A DNA stretch of 64,000 bases, taken from the NCBI GenBank assembly GCA_036250195.1, contig JAVHZZ010000008.1, positions 14,844,434 through 14,908,433 of the forward strand, read 5' to 3'. The notes beneath the pieces were generated by a model. That model had not been told where the DNA came from. It saw only the letters and a list, made by a program, of their open reading frames with translations, and did no database searches. Position numbers and translations under genes: made by a program. Below are positions 22,655 through 37,600 of this stretch, piece after piece. The DNA is from Mixophyes australis. Lineage: Eukaryota; Chordata; Amphibia; Anura; Limnodynastidae. Position 1 is the stretch's first letter, and each line of letters begins with the position of its first letter.

Positions 22655-25600
22655 GTGTTTTGAACCAAAATTAACCAAGCTAAATTGATCCATTTGTATT
22701 GGTATCTGCTTTTAAGTTCCCCCACCACACAATCTCCAACAGATCTTTAATTCCTTCACGTTCCTCCAAAACAAATTGACAATTCTAAAAAGAAGTGAAG
22801 ACATTCCTAACTTTTCAGCATGTGTTTTTCAAAGGTCGATGATGACGAAGAAGATGAGAGATGGAATGCACACAAAGAAGAATTCCGTCCGGGCAAATTG
22901 AAGTTGAGTTTTGAGGAATTAGAGAGACAGAGGAAAGAGGAGGAGAGGATGAGAGCAGAGGAGGAAGCAAGGAACAGGATAGAAGAAGAAAAAAAACTGT
23001 TTGCTGAAGCCAGGAAGAGCATGGTAGTGTAGAGTTTAGTTTACATCTCTAAAGATCTCCCGATTCTGCATTAACTTCCCTTTGCTTCCAGAAGGCATAC
23101 CATTGTGATACAACTTCGGTTGGACCTTGTGGAAGCAACAGGATTCCACTGTTTTGTTTTTTGTTTGTTCAATCTAAGCAGCCGTTATACATTTTTGAAA
23201 CAGTTCGTAAAATTGTCATACTTAAGGTTTTGCAAATCTCTTGTTCACATAAGTACATAAAAAATGTAATTTAATCCTTGTGCATAATACAGGTTATGTA
23301 ATAGACGAGGTAATTAGATGGTTGATGTATACCCATCACCTAAACACATTGCAGGCAACCTTTTTGTGGACTGCACCAATAGTCATGAATATTATTATTA
23401 TTTATTTATAAGGCGCCACAAGGTTTCCGCAGCGCCGAACACAGTACAAACAATGGACTGTACAGGGAATAACAGTACAGAACAATAAACGAGTAATACC
23501 AAGACTTCAGATGCTCCAGGAAAAGCAAAAATATTGAGGTTGGAGCAGAAGAGAAGGTAGAGAGACAGGAGGGAGAAGGGCCCTGCTCATAAGAGCTTAC
23601 ATCTTAAGGGAGGGGAAACAGACAATCGGCACAGAGGGAGTCAGAGGAGCGGATCAAGCGCACCCTTTTCAAAGGAGTAGCCAGGAGATGAGAGCGAGCA
23701 TGGAAAGAGGGTTAAGTGGAGGGCTGGTAAGTTTTGAGGAAGAGATGAGTTTTGAGTGCCCGTTCGAAGGAGCACAAGTTAGGGGATAGACGGACGAGGG
23801 AGGTCATTCCAGTGCAAAGGGGCAGCTCGGGAGAAGTCATCATCATCATCATCATTTATTTATATAGCGCCAACATATTCCGTAGCGCTTTACAATTGGG
23901 GACAAACGTAATAAACTAATAAACAAACTGGGTAAAACAGACACAGAGGTGAGAAGGACCTGCTCGCAAGCTTACAATCTGTGGGACAATGGGAGATTGA
24001 CACATGAGGTTAAGTATACATTTTGCATCTTGGCCCAGCCAGACTGCAAAGGTAAGGTTACTCATAAGCTAAATGATCCTGTCACACAACAATGTTGGTC
24101 CGGGGGTAGTTGTCTTCTGTGAAATTGTGTAACAGGCTAAAGGTAGTGAGGTTAAGAGGGTGGTTGAGGAATATTATAAGCTTGTCTGGATAGGTAGGTT
24201 TTCAGAGAACGCTTGAAAGTTTGTAGACCAGAGGAGAGTCTTATTGTGCGAGGGAGAGAGTTCCATAGAGTGGTAGAGTCTTAGAGTCATAGAGTAGAGA
24301 AGTCTTGAATTCTGGAGTGGGATGAGGTTATTAGAGTGGAAGAGAGACGACGGTCATTGGCCGAGCGCAGGGACCGGGCGGGAGTGTGGATGGAGAGGAG
24401 ACTGGAGATATAGGGGGCAGTAGACTGGGAGAGGGCCTTGTAGGTGAGGGTAAGAAGTTTGAAAAGGATTTGATAGGGGTAGGGGAGCCAGTGAAGGGCA
24501 AGGCATAGAGGGGAGGCAGAAGAGGAGCGGCGAGAAAGGAAGATAAGCCTCGCCGCCGCATTGAGTATAGAACGAAGGGGGGCAAGGCGAGAGCGGGGAA
24601 GGCCGGTGAGGAGAAGATTACAGTAGTCCAGCTGGGAAATGATGAGCGCGTGGATAATAGTTTTGGTTGCTTCATTAGATAGGAAGGGCCGGATGCGGGC
24701 AATGTTGCGAAGTTGAAAGCGACAGGATTGGGCAAGAGATTGAATGTGGGGGGTAAAGGAGAGGGAGGAGTTGAGGGTGACTGCATTCTATTAATTCACT
24801 ACAAACGAGGGTAGATTATCCTCATGGATATGTTTGGCATTTGTATGCTCTCCCTGCATTTGTGTGGGGTCGCTCCTGGGTGTTCCGGATTCCTCCCACA
24901 CTCCAAAAACATACTGATGAGCTAACTGGCTTCTTACAAAATTACTCCTAGTGTGTGTGTGTCTATGTGGTCATGAAAACAGATTGTAAGCTCCACTGGG
25001 GCAGGGACTGATTTGAATGATTACATATTCTCTGTAAAACATTGCATAATATGCAGCCACTATATAAAGAAACATAAATAAATAGTATTGGTTCAGCTCA
25101 CAAAACGGCTGCATGCAATGAGAATAGGCACCAATATGCATGAGGGTAGGTACTCTTTTATGTTGTCTAGAACATTTTTGCACTAGGCATGCAGGTTTCA
25201 ATAGTAAAATCAGTGGATGTGGTGCGGCTTAACGGTGCTGACTACAACGACAACACTAACCGTGACATCTTCAGTCCAGGCGGCTGCTTCCCGACAAGGA
25301 TCCATGACGACTGTTCTGTGAAGCAACTTCAGCCAATCACGATGAAGGAAGACACTGGCGGGATTCGATGACGTCAGTGAGATAGGCGACGCTGTTAACG
25401 CTCCTCTTAAGGGGGTAATTTAAGTTTGCGGCTATGTACACTGTACAACCCTTTCTAAAGTACATTGTTCATAGCCGCAAACTTACATTACCCCCTTAAG
25501 AGCAGCGTTAACAGCCTCTCACTGATGTCATCAAGTCCCGCCGGTGTCTTCCTTCATCGTGATTGGCTGAAGACGCTTCACATAGCAGTCGCCATGGATC

Positions 25601-28600
25601 CTTGTCTGGAAGCAGCCATTCGGACTGAGGATGTCGGGGTGTAGTCAGCATGCTGACTACCAGCAATACCAGTTATAGGAGCTCACTATACAGTTAAAAC
25701 AATATATTTTATTTAGCACCTACTTTTAATATTCTAATCTACAATGATCTACAATAAAGATACATTTGGCTAGTGAGTTTGGGAAGCAAGAGGGATATAG
25801 TCACTTTTTTCAGTTAGATTTGAGCCTCTTCATTGGATCCTCTGGTAACTGTAATATTGAGACCAAGCTTGGGACATGATATAGCTCAGCCTCAGAGTGA
25901 CATCCAGGGTGTGGAATGCTGCTGGGCTGGGTGAAAGATATCTAGGTGGTGTGGGTATGAATGGAATGATAACACTATCTTTGGTTTTAACTGAAACTAT
26001 TTTTCATAGAACTATCTTTGACATTGTGATTATTTTTAGCACAAATTTGCATTTCTTCCTTATAAGCATTTTGGGCCTGATTCCAACCTGCATGTAACTT
26101 GCGTTTAAAAAACCCACTTAGGGAATGTATTCTAAGACAATATTCATTTCCATTAGAGTCTGGGTATAAGTGCCCTCTGGCTATACGTTATTTGCCGTAT
26201 GTTAACAGACAGAACAGAGTGCAGGTTATGTACATTCATATAGAGTCCCATTAGAATGCATACAAAATAAAAAAATATTTTATAAAATAAATTAACTAAT
26301 TTTTTATATTATGTCATACTTGCATAAAAATGTTATTTGCTAGCTAGTGGAACGCATACTTGTAGTTTTTAATACAAAGACTATGCCGTGTCAGTCATCA
26401 CTACCATTCAGCACTTACACCTGCCCTATACATGGTACTTATGAGAGTTCCGCCCTTCAAGCCCCAGGCAATCGTAATTGTCATTTGCATTCAGATTTGA
26501 ATTGCATACAGTTGTGCTCATTAGCATAAGTTCCATTCCGGAACATGCGCAGAGCTAATTCATCTAAGATACGGCACACAAGGGGACTTACACCTGAACA
26601 TGAATCAGGCACTTTGTCTGCATATTTTTTCTGCCTTATTATGCAGTACATTTTTTATACAAAGTTTAAACTTGACATTGTTTCCACATTCATGAAGATA
26701 TATTGACTGAGTCAAAAAATAATAAGCCATGACTAGTCTTTTCATAGTGCTATGCAGTGTCGGACTGGGGCATGAAGGGAATGCAATCGTAACAGCACAT
26801 GAAATATTGGCATGGCGAGCCTTCAGAGGGGTGTAGTCAGCTGCTGGCCCATATTATAAACTGCCACTGCAGGGCCCACAGCGAGTGGGCCCCACCACAG
26901 ATTTAACCGATATAAACTGGTGAGCCAGTCCCGCACTGTGCATATGTATATGCCAGTATGATAGGTGTTTATTACCATGTAAGAACAAAAAGTCCAAAGT
27001 GCCACTTGAGAAAGACTTCCAGCAGCGAGTGTTCCAGGGTACATACTACTGTGATATCAAGCCAATCAGTCATTTATCATCTGATTAGCCCTATAATTGG
27101 CTGAAAACACAGTAGTGTGTACCCAGCCTTAAAATAAGAACCCCAGGATCCTCCACTCACAACCAGTAATAGAACAAATGCTGCTATAGGTTATCATTTC
27201 CATTTGGCGATCTAATGCACTCACTGGAGAACTGGTATGCAGCACTTATATAAAAAAAAATTGTAAAAAGCTGATCCCCATCAGCTGGTACATCTTATGC
27301 AGCGTACTCCGAAATAGGAAATCCATTTTAATTGTCGATTGCAGATATCAGCCTCAACCTCAGCCATCAGTAACAGGAAGCTCACCATTTTCAGACCACC
27401 CAACATGACCCCCTAAACCTATTATAACATGGTATAGGCCGAATAGGTGGGAAGGTTCGTTAGAAACATTTTTCTTTCCTATTTTTTTAAAATCTCTTTA
27501 TTTTCATCAAAAACATGCACAACAATATGAACATAGAAATAAAAGGAAGAAAAATAATACAATTGATGGTCATTACAGAAATGGTGAACAGAATATTAGG
27601 CCTGAGCAAAAGTGGGGAGAAACATATTTTTCTTTTGTAAATAAACCACTCTATTTTTTGGGGAAAAACATAAGGTTACGTACCTGCATTTTAATAACAC
27701 AGTGGTATGTTATTCTTGCTACACAGGCTTCCAATGAGGATGCTGAGGACGACGATGCAGGTGGACTGGATGCAGCAAAGGAAAATAATCAACCTGGGAA
27801 ACTGAAATTAAGTTTTGAAGAACTGGAAAAGCAAAGGCGAGAAGCAGAGCACAGGAGAGCCGAGGAGGAGGCCCGGAAGAGGCTGGAGGAAGAGAGGAAG
27901 CAATTTGCGGAGGCCAGGAAAAACATGGTACATTTTTACTACTTTCATATGTAGAACTCTCATAGTTTTAAAACAGAAAATTGGGACTCTAAGTCCAGTA
28001 AAGCAATACTTTGCTTCCTTGGGGGTCAAATACAGTAAAACGGTTTATCATATCGTTTCCAATCTTGTTAATCTGGGTGAAACAAGGGTCGACATCAGGG
28101 AAACAGAGAATTCCGAGTTACAGATTTCGGGGGGCAAAAATTTTGCTTGGGACACGTCTATTGTCCAATTTGGCCATACACACATGTAAATGCTGTCATT
28201 GGTCCATTTTTAGGACATCTAACCCCACACACAGGCCAATAAGGAGTCATGTTCTGACTGTATGTACGCACATACCTGACAATGACCCTATCGTTGACCA
28301 TAATATCGTTATTTGACGTTGAGGTCATTTTTGAGGCATACTTGCTGCAATATCCGGCAGTTGCATGATATCGGCTGTGATATTGTACCACTTATGACCA
28401 TAAAATGTTGCCGGATTTAATCCCATTGCTACAGGGGCTGTTGCCCAAGGCAGAGATCAAAGATAGATAACAATGATACTGAAATAAGTGGTGACGCACA
28501 CTGTTTTGTATTAATTCACAGGTTAATGAAATCTACTTTAAGTGTATTTTTTAATAGTTGTAAAACAATGCTGTGTTGATTTGTGTGTTTGCTTTTGCTC

Positions 28601-31600
28601 AATAATTCATTTGGCTGATCTGCATGTTAAGTCGCTCTATGACCCCTCCTTCTCGATACTATGACATGCCTGTACCTATGTTAGTCCGAAAATAAACAAC
28701 AGTCAGTGATGCATGACTTAAAATCTAACTTCATCTCAATCAACCTCTGACTTCTAAACTTAAAATACAACTTGGTTTATATAAAAGAACTAATAACATT
28801 CTCAAATACCTAAGTAAATGATATAATCTAACACAAAGCAGACTTCCTGTCAGTAGAAGCTGTCATTGTAAGCTGAAACAAGACTGACAACATAGAACAA
28901 TAGCTCACACTCACCTACTTCGTTAATGTAAATATTATGTAAACAACTAGGGTTCTGTCACTGACTGGGAAGTGTACAGATATATTTGGGAATGTTAAGA
29001 GAAGCTCTTTTATCAGGCAATGTGTATTCTATGTTTAATTGTCCTTGAAAATATATTACATCCTATTTCTGACAAAATACAACCTTAATTTTTTATTGCT
29101 TCACCCTTAGACACAGTTGTATTACTATGCAGTTTGGTATAAGCTTTAATACATATATTTTGTTTTTTTTGCAGCAGAACACTGATAACACAAATCATAT
29201 GAATGTATAGTTATGATTGGTATAGCTATTATCAACCATAGACCTTGCAAGCACCACGGTGTACATTTATGAAAAACTGGTGCACAGGAAACAGTTGCTA
29301 TAGCCCATGGCAATCAGTCACCAGTTTGCTTTAATTTTCTCTGCTGTATTAGAAAATGAGTTCGAATGTGACTGGTTGCCATGGGTTACAGTATCTTTTT
29401 CTGGGGCATCGGTGTTGATAAATGTGTCTGCGTATCCTTACATATATTCCGTGGCTGTCTTGCGTGTTACAAAAGTGAGATGCTATTCGGGGTGTAACAT
29501 TTTAGAAGTTAACAGAGGGGGATATTGTCATATAGTGAGTATATACTCAATATAGGGAGAGTCATATAGTGTGGATTTAGCTGTCAATATGGAATAGGCA
29601 TACCTGCCAATACCATTATTATTACCATTTATTTATATAGCGCCACTAATTCTACAGCGCTGTACAGAGAACTCACTCACATCAGTCCCTGCCCCACTGG
29701 GGCTTACAGTCTAAATTCCCTAATATACACACACACACAGACACACAGACTAGGGCCAATACAGCTGCTTTTCAGATTGATAACACAGTTTACTCTTTTT
29801 CCACTTATATCCCATCTGCAATAACCTGGTCTAAATGAATTAAATTGAGTTAAAAGCATTCTTTCAAAAGCAATTAAGGATATCGGGTTGGAGAGAGTCA
29901 GCAAACCATAAAGACTGATATGGGGCCGATACAATTAGCCGCGAGGTTCTGCAGTATGTTTCTGCAGACATTACCTGTTCTGTACTCGCACCGCTATGAG
30001 TTGTGAGCAAACTTGAGAGAGGACTATTACCTCCAACACTGTGCCGTAACATAATAACCTAATTGCATTGACCCCGGTGTTACCAGTGATCTGCTTTTGA
30101 AATCATTGAAAGATGTGATTTGATTTTTTTTTTCCAAGATGGAACAATTTTATGTTTTATTGTCCAAACTTCCAATTTCCAAATTGTTTTTAAGAATCCA
30201 GAGCAAGATATTATTCATCAGGATATGGAGTGTTCTGAGCTGGACAGTTGTGACGCATGCAAAGTAAGATATGTTACCCCAGGTGCACTGTCTAACATTT
30301 AATCTTTAGTTTGCATATTATTTTATTAACAAGGAAATGAGAAATTAACAAATTACGTTCAACCTTTGAGGGTCGTTTACAACAGAACGGTTCAATCCAA
30401 CTGCACTACTTATCTTGTGCCAAAGCCCCCCAATTCTGCACCCAGTGTAAGACTCAGCGTGGTTTCAATGCTCATACAATAGGCAATTTACTCCGATATT
30501 GTAAATTTCCCTTAAACATGACATAAAGTTGGATTAAATCACGGCCTACTTCTTTATTTGGCTCTATTATATAAATTACCTGTTAGGATAGGCCACTGAA
30601 GTCATGTGATCACTCAGAGCCAATATACTGAGAGCTGGCAGCTTGATGATGTCACAGAATGATTCTCAGGAGCAGTGAGCATGCTCCCGCCAGTGCATGG
30701 GAGGTTGCCCCTCTCATTAATCCTTAATATTCATAGCGGCCCAGAAGATGATTGGATAAAGGAAAACATGATATAGCTGCAAATACACAGTATATGTAAT
30801 CTGGTTATTTGTTGTCTGTTCAGAAATGTGTGTAAGCTTCATATGTCATTAAGTATTAATAAGAGGTGAGCTTTTGCTAACATATGGCACTTTATCTAAT
30901 TTTAGATTAAAATATGAAAATTGCTTTTTGTTCTTATGTAGATGGCTGAATACAGGAGTAACGCTTCCTTGCTCAGCTCAGTTTGCTTATGTCTTTTTCT
31001 GATAATCTCACACAGATTTTAAAACAGGATATTGACACATGTCCAAATTTTATTTCCAAAGCATTAAAAATGGCACATTCCTAAATAATGATGCTTTTAT
31101 TGCATACTTGCCCATACTTTGCATGATTTATCCATAATATTGATGTATTATTTAGCACGCTGGTTCCTACCCATTGCATGGTTCGTATATATATGTTATG
31201 TGTCTGTTCTTATATATCGGATATGAAGCACCCAAACGTAGAAAAGTTATCAGGACAGTATATGGTTTGATCTAGGCAAGAAAAAAGCAACATTTCTTAT
31301 AATGTGAATATAAAAATGTTGCACCTGTATATTATTATTTTTACACCATTGACTGAAGTAAAACATCTGCATTTGCTCCTGCATTAAGCACCCAAAGGGG
31401 CGTTATGTACTGTTTTGGCATTATTTGACAATAGAAAGCTCTCAACTATACAAGTGACACAAAAATGTACTAAAAATGTCTAAAATAATACTAAAAAATC
31501 ATAATGAAAAGATGTGCTTAGTTCCTGAACAAATTAACACATTTTATGGATTATAATAGATTCAAGTTTATAGTCTTAAAATTCTATCTGTGATTTTCAA

Positions 31601-34600
31601 ACTCATGTTATTATATGTGTGTCCATCTTATTAAACCATTAAAAAATTATCAGTTCATTACTTAAGAATAAAAATAAACCATTCTTCAAAAAATAGCAAC
31701 ATGAATCTTTAAGTACAATTAAAAGAATCTAAATATATATATAGACATTCACTGTACCTGGTATAGAGTATTGTATTATTTATGCAATTTAGCGCTCTAG
31801 GAAACCAATGTTACTTTAGTAACTAAATGTCACTTAATTTACAATATAATTCATCCCCCACACAACATCACCATGCTAAAATATTCATAGAAGTCATAGC
31901 TCTTAAAAAAAAAGAGATTTTTAATTTGCTATGTCACAGAATAACTGCGACATAGTAGAATTTTTTTACATTTGACTTGTTCATAGATCTTACGCTAGTG
32001 TTTGGCCCATGACTGTTCTCACATAAAAATACATCATTATGAAACTATATTTTAATGTCAGAGCTCTTTAAAAATGTAACAGACAATACAAAGAAGCCCA
32101 GTCCTACACCTGCCACTCAAAGCCCAAATGCAAATGCCTTAAATTGAACGGATTCATTTGATAGTGGCTAAATCTGCAACATTGTTACTACAATGACTTT
32201 TACTCTGGATTTCTTGTGAATAGAAAGGAAAATGTCAAAAGTTTTATTTAGACTGACTTTTTATGACAATTTTACCTTGATAATGAAAGGATACAAGATA
32301 TTTAAACTGCATGTAAAACATCAGAATAACAGACATTAAGTCATTGATGACGTTGTAATCAGGTCTTTTGAATTATCAAAACTGTAAACGCTCTGTTACT
32401 ATTGTGCAAACATATTTTTTTTTATATTGTTTCAATTATATGTATGTGAAAAGACCTTGTATACGAACCTTGTGAAAAATAAAAAGTTTATAAAAGTAAT
32501 TTACAGAAGTGCATAGGCTCAATTCATATGTTGTTTTGTGAGATCCTATACTTAATTTTGCAGAGGCGCACGTTTTTATGGGGAAGCACATGGATTTGCT
32601 AAACAGTATCGCAACATCTGCAGGGAAGCAAAACTTTGCCTCTTCTGATGGCAGGAGCTGGATAAATTGGGGAACATTCTTTTCAGGGAGCATTAAGGCA
32701 ACTACTTTTTTACCAACATGCAAACACAAGTTGTTGTTTTTTTGTGCAGGAAAAAATCATTTAAATAATCGCAAATGGCCTTGACTTTTGCAGACAATGC
32801 GTCCAGGCGTCCCCTTTACAGGAAAAACACTTTTCAAGGAACTTTTTGACCAATGTAATTAAAACATTTTGACACAGAGACAGCCCTGATGTCCCCTCAT
32901 TATCATAATTATTTAAGCCACAAAAGGATGATCCTAAAGTGGTAGTAGATTGAAGGTATTAGTGACATTTCATGCTTCCGACCACCAATACTACCACAGT
33001 AAGCGTAGGTTGTCTTTTTGGGCGGCAGTCCCAAGCACCAGGATGTAGGTGTGGTCCTATGAATGCACTAAGCAGACAATTGGGTGCATTATGTTCTGCC
33101 CGTTTGCACTTTTGTAAATGACTTTTATGAACTACACGATTACTTTTGTGTGTGTGACAGCCAGAATAAAGCTTAATCCCCCCTCCAATCAGGAACCAGA
33201 TGAAGAAGGCCTGCCGCTCAGCAAAACCACTTCTCAAGAGTCTCTTGCACCAGGCAAACTGGAAATTAATTTTGAGGAGCTTCTCAAACAGAAAATGGAC
33301 GGAGAGAAAAGATTAAAAGAGGAGGAAAGGAAACAGAAGCTGGAACTTGAAAAACAGGAGTTTGCTCAGTTACGACAGGAAATGGGCGAGGTATAAAATT
33401 TACTAACCAATATAGTCTCGACATGGACAATCTTTCTGTACAGCAACTACTAAGCAGTTTAATTTAATGGAATAAGTTGGTCCAATATGCAGAGAACTTT
33501 TGTAACATTAAATATAAATATTTAAAAATTTAGACATTTAGGCACTTAAATGTTTTTTTTGAAGTGTTCTTTCATAGGGCTAAAGACAGGAAGTTTGGTG
33601 TGCACATAAAAAAAACCCTCCACCATATCTAAGCCATACTCATACTTTTCTACTCTCCCAGAATATCTCAATTCTGGGGAGTCATCCCGAATGAAATGGC
33701 CACCCTCACTGGTACCCGCTTCTCTTCCTTGTGAAGTGTGGCACATTGGCGAGTCAATTTGCGTCTTCGGGCGCTAAGTGGCGATGCGACGCACGTCATC
33801 ACACACCGGTGGGCCCATGCTGCATGATGAGGCAAATCTCACTATTGCTCGCCGGGTGACAGGGCCACGATGACACAAAATGCGTCACCAAGGCCCCCAC
33901 ACTTGCCCTTTAAACCTTCCCCTCGGGAATGATGTTTGCTCTATTTTCACGTGCTGACCATCTTAACTGTACAATGTAATGATAGAAAATGTGTGATAAA
34001 ACAGGTTGGAGAAATAGATAATGGCGGTACATCCCAAGAGCTTTATAAAGGTACAAAGTAAAAAAGTGAAAATAGATGGTGTATGTGGTAAGTTCAAGAC
34101 TTTTCCCACAATAAATTCAACAGATGGCTATAACAGTAACCCTGAACCCATGTTTTTGCTACATTTTCCCATTGTATATTAATGGATGAATGTCTAAAAA
34201 TATTCGTTCTATTGACTTAAACTCCCCTCATCTGAATCAGAGAATCAGCTCACTAGTATTCATGCTCATTTACCTCGCTGGGACACTGCAGGAGAGAGGA
34301 GCCTACTGCAAGTTGTCCATAGGCTTAAATATCAGCTTCCATAGAGCTCTAATGACGTCCTATGGACGGACTGAGAGCCACAGATTAGAAATGTCTGTTA
34401 TTTGGGCAACAGGGGAGCCTGATCTGCTACAGATATTTACCTTTGCATTGCCCACCACAAAGCTAAAGTGACAAAACCATTCCTGTTAAAGTTTCCTCCT
34501 CCAGCTTGTCTGCATGAATCCCTCCTGCGTTAAGGAGGGGCTGCCCTAAAACACAAGGATGGTCATTCGTATTATAAGCAATAATGCACCACTTACTGTA

Positions 34601-37600
34601 AGTTATTATGGATAGTAGAAGTCACCTTGGCTCGTGGTTTATGTAACATCAGTCTGTAGCCTTTTATGGTCACAGAAATTGTAATGAAGCATTACTGTAT
34701 CCCTTAAATAATATATACACCACTGTTCTCCCCAGAAAATGTTGCCAGCTGGGTGGCATTAAGAAATAGCCGGGTGGGAGGGCATTGTAATAATATTGGA
34801 AAATGTTGGAGGTTATTGCCCACACCTGCCAGGACTGGTCAGACTGGTGGTCAGTGGTCTAACACACACTGCTGGCTGTAGTGCTCACATAGTGCCTGTT
34901 CTAATAGAGAAACATTGATTTAATCTACTATAATAGAACTCTAGTGGACTCCAAGAGCCGGGTGGCAAGTAAAAACAGCCAGGTGGAGCACCTAGTATAT
35001 AGGTGCAGGGGGGAGAACACTGTACACTGAATCCTCCTACTGCAGCCAGAAGTATCTAAAATTGACAGGTTAAAAAAAAATAAATCACATGTACAAAAAT
35101 AATATCCCCATTATCCAATTACAAAATTGGGAGTGGTTTACTAGATATTATTAAGCCAGCAATTAAAACTGATTAACCTGGACATCGCATCCCCTCATTT
35201 AGCATTTCTTACACTTGATAACACTTTCTAACGTTTCCTCTTTTTTAAACAGGAAGAAATAAATGAAAGCTACGAGGTTTTAAGTAGAGAGTACGAAGAA
35301 CTTATCAAGTTAAAAAGGACTGGCTCCATTCAAGCCAAAAACTTGAAAAGTAAATTTGAGAAGATTGGAAAACTGTCTGAAGAGGAAGTACAGAAGAAGG
35401 TTGAAGAGGAGAGGTTAAGGAGAAAAGTCATGGACGAGGAACTGAAAGAAAGGGAAGCTGAACATTTTCACGAGGTCAGATGTCTCATAAGGAGCGACTG
35501 ATAAAACAGTGGCTTAGCCTATAGTGCAAAGGGAGCAAACGCCATCTAAAAATGTTCATTTTAGGTGGAGTTAGACGAGATCAATAAAATCATGCTAACC
35601 TGCTCTGTCCCGACCCTGCTCAGCCCACCAGACTAAGGGAAATTTTGTTATTTAAAATTGATTTTGCTTAAATCCACCCACAACTAAATATTTTGCAAAA
35701 GTATTTTCAAGTGATAGAATTCAGGATTAAACTATTGAATAGATTATTTTGGTACTGGAGCCACAACCAGTTAAAGATAGGTAAAGTGTACCTATTGGCT
35801 GCACTCCACGGAGACAGGCAATTTGTGGGCGGAGTCATTATTCACGATAATGCAGTGTATCAATTCACTAAAGCTGACCACACACTGTACTACTGTGCAG
35901 CTGGAGCAGTTATCATACAGCATGTGTAGCTTTAATACTAGATAGTAATCTCATCAAAACTAATAGGATCATGACCGGCATGTTGAAAAATGCAATGATG
36001 GTCACTATCTGTCTACGTGTACGGTTATCTTCCGCCCATTCCAATATCCTGCAGTTCAGTTGGAAGCATTCCTTCTACCCAGCTCCAATGCCGAATGGAC
36101 AAAACTGATCTTATTCGGCCACCTATTTGTGAACGTCATTCCTGTGGCTCAACTTTTTAATCAATGTACAATTGACCTGTCTGTGGCCACCTTAAGAATT
36201 AATTACTGCATTCTCATTTTCATTTGTGCACAAAATAGCTGCCACCCACTATATGGAGTCAATGGGTAAACTTTTTAGCGATTCAATAACATTGATATAT
36301 TTTTTAAAAAACTTGATAAATTAAACAGGTATAATTGTATGATCTTCAAGGAACAGTTTTGCTTTGAACTGACCTAATGCGCTAACGATGTACAATGTTA
36401 CAGGACGAGGAGGTTGACGTGAGACCAGCAGTAAAGAGCCATGCCCCATTCTCACATAAGGTCAACATGAAGGCTCGATTCGAACAGATGGCAAAAGCCC
36501 GGGAAGAGGAAGAACAGAGAAGAATCGAAGAGCAAAAACTCCAGAGAATGCAATTTGAGCAGAAGGAAATTGATGCTGCGTTACAAAAGGTACCATGCTT
36601 CCAACAGAAACATTAACACATATTTAGGTAAACTGGTCCCGACTGATTCACATTTTTCTGACTTATGATCATCATCACCACCATTTATTTATATAGCGCC
36701 ACTAATTCCGCATCGCTGTACAGAGAACTCACTCACATCAGTTCCTGCCCCTTTGGGGCTTACAGTCTAAATGCCCTAACAAACACACACACAGACACAG
36801 AGAGACAAACACAGACTAGGGTCAATTTGTTAGCAGCCAATTATCCTACTAGTATGTTTTTGGAGTGTGGGAGGAAACCGGAGCACCCGGAGGAAACCCA
36901 CGAAAACACGGGGAGAACATACAAACTACTCACAGATAAGGCCATGGTCGGGAATTGGACTCATGACCCCAGTGCTGTGAGGCAGAAGTGCTGCCCCCAC
37001 TTGTAAATCATATAAGCCATTATTTGTACGTCTTCTCTGTCCTTTGCGGTTTATTTGCAGTAGCTTTCTGGCACTAAATGAATGTCTTAGTCAGTGTACC
37101 TTCAGGAAAAGATGAATGTATGCACTTTGTTTCTGAGCAGTACAATCTGCTTGCATCAGTTTCACAGGATCCTCACATCACTTGTCTAAATCACTATCTA
37201 AAGGTACTCATACCGGCTGTAATTGTTTTGAGCAAATAGGCTACTTGTGACAAAATTGGCCACAAATTGCAGCGCGCATATGATGAAAAATATCTATCAA
37301 ATGTCAGTCCGAACAGAGTGTGAATGCAATCTGACTAACCACATATCAAGTGCTGAACAGCTGGATTTTACAGATATGTCCTGAAAAACTCTGTGTGCCG
37401 TGTGCATTCTGACGGGCTACAGGTTGACCTGACAATGACGACTCTCTCAAAATCGAGTACAGACAAACAGGAGATATTGAAGGTGCAGTACTGTATACAT
37501 CCCAATCAGACAACTTGTGGATGTATAACTGCTGCACAAATCCCAGCACTCGGCCAACTGGAAGTTGCCGTTCCACAATAAAAGGAGCGCTACATGTTGG

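Larger units (their letters stand above)
23024..27726 (+). other. NEXN intron 8
   Basis: 4.7 kb between the exon 8 and exon 9 modules. It holds a LINE 3' end nested in an older element, a SINE, a foldback element and two or three MITEs. Confidence 0.8.
27928..33192 (+). other. NEXN intron 9
   Basis: 5.3 kb. It contains an inverted-repeat element (29261-29425), an antisense SINE (29610-29762) and a MITE (29922-30075). From 30.1 to 33.1 kb it is unique, strongly A/T-rich sequence in which I see nothing. Confidence 0.75.

Noticed and set aside
22414..22728. Ile/Tyr repeat frames
   Set aside because: They are translations of the (TA)n microsatellite.
24331..24786. 151-aa proline-rich frame on the minus strand
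   Set aside because: It is an out-of-frame reading of the LINE reverse transcriptase C-terminal region; the correct frame gives recognisable LINE motifs.
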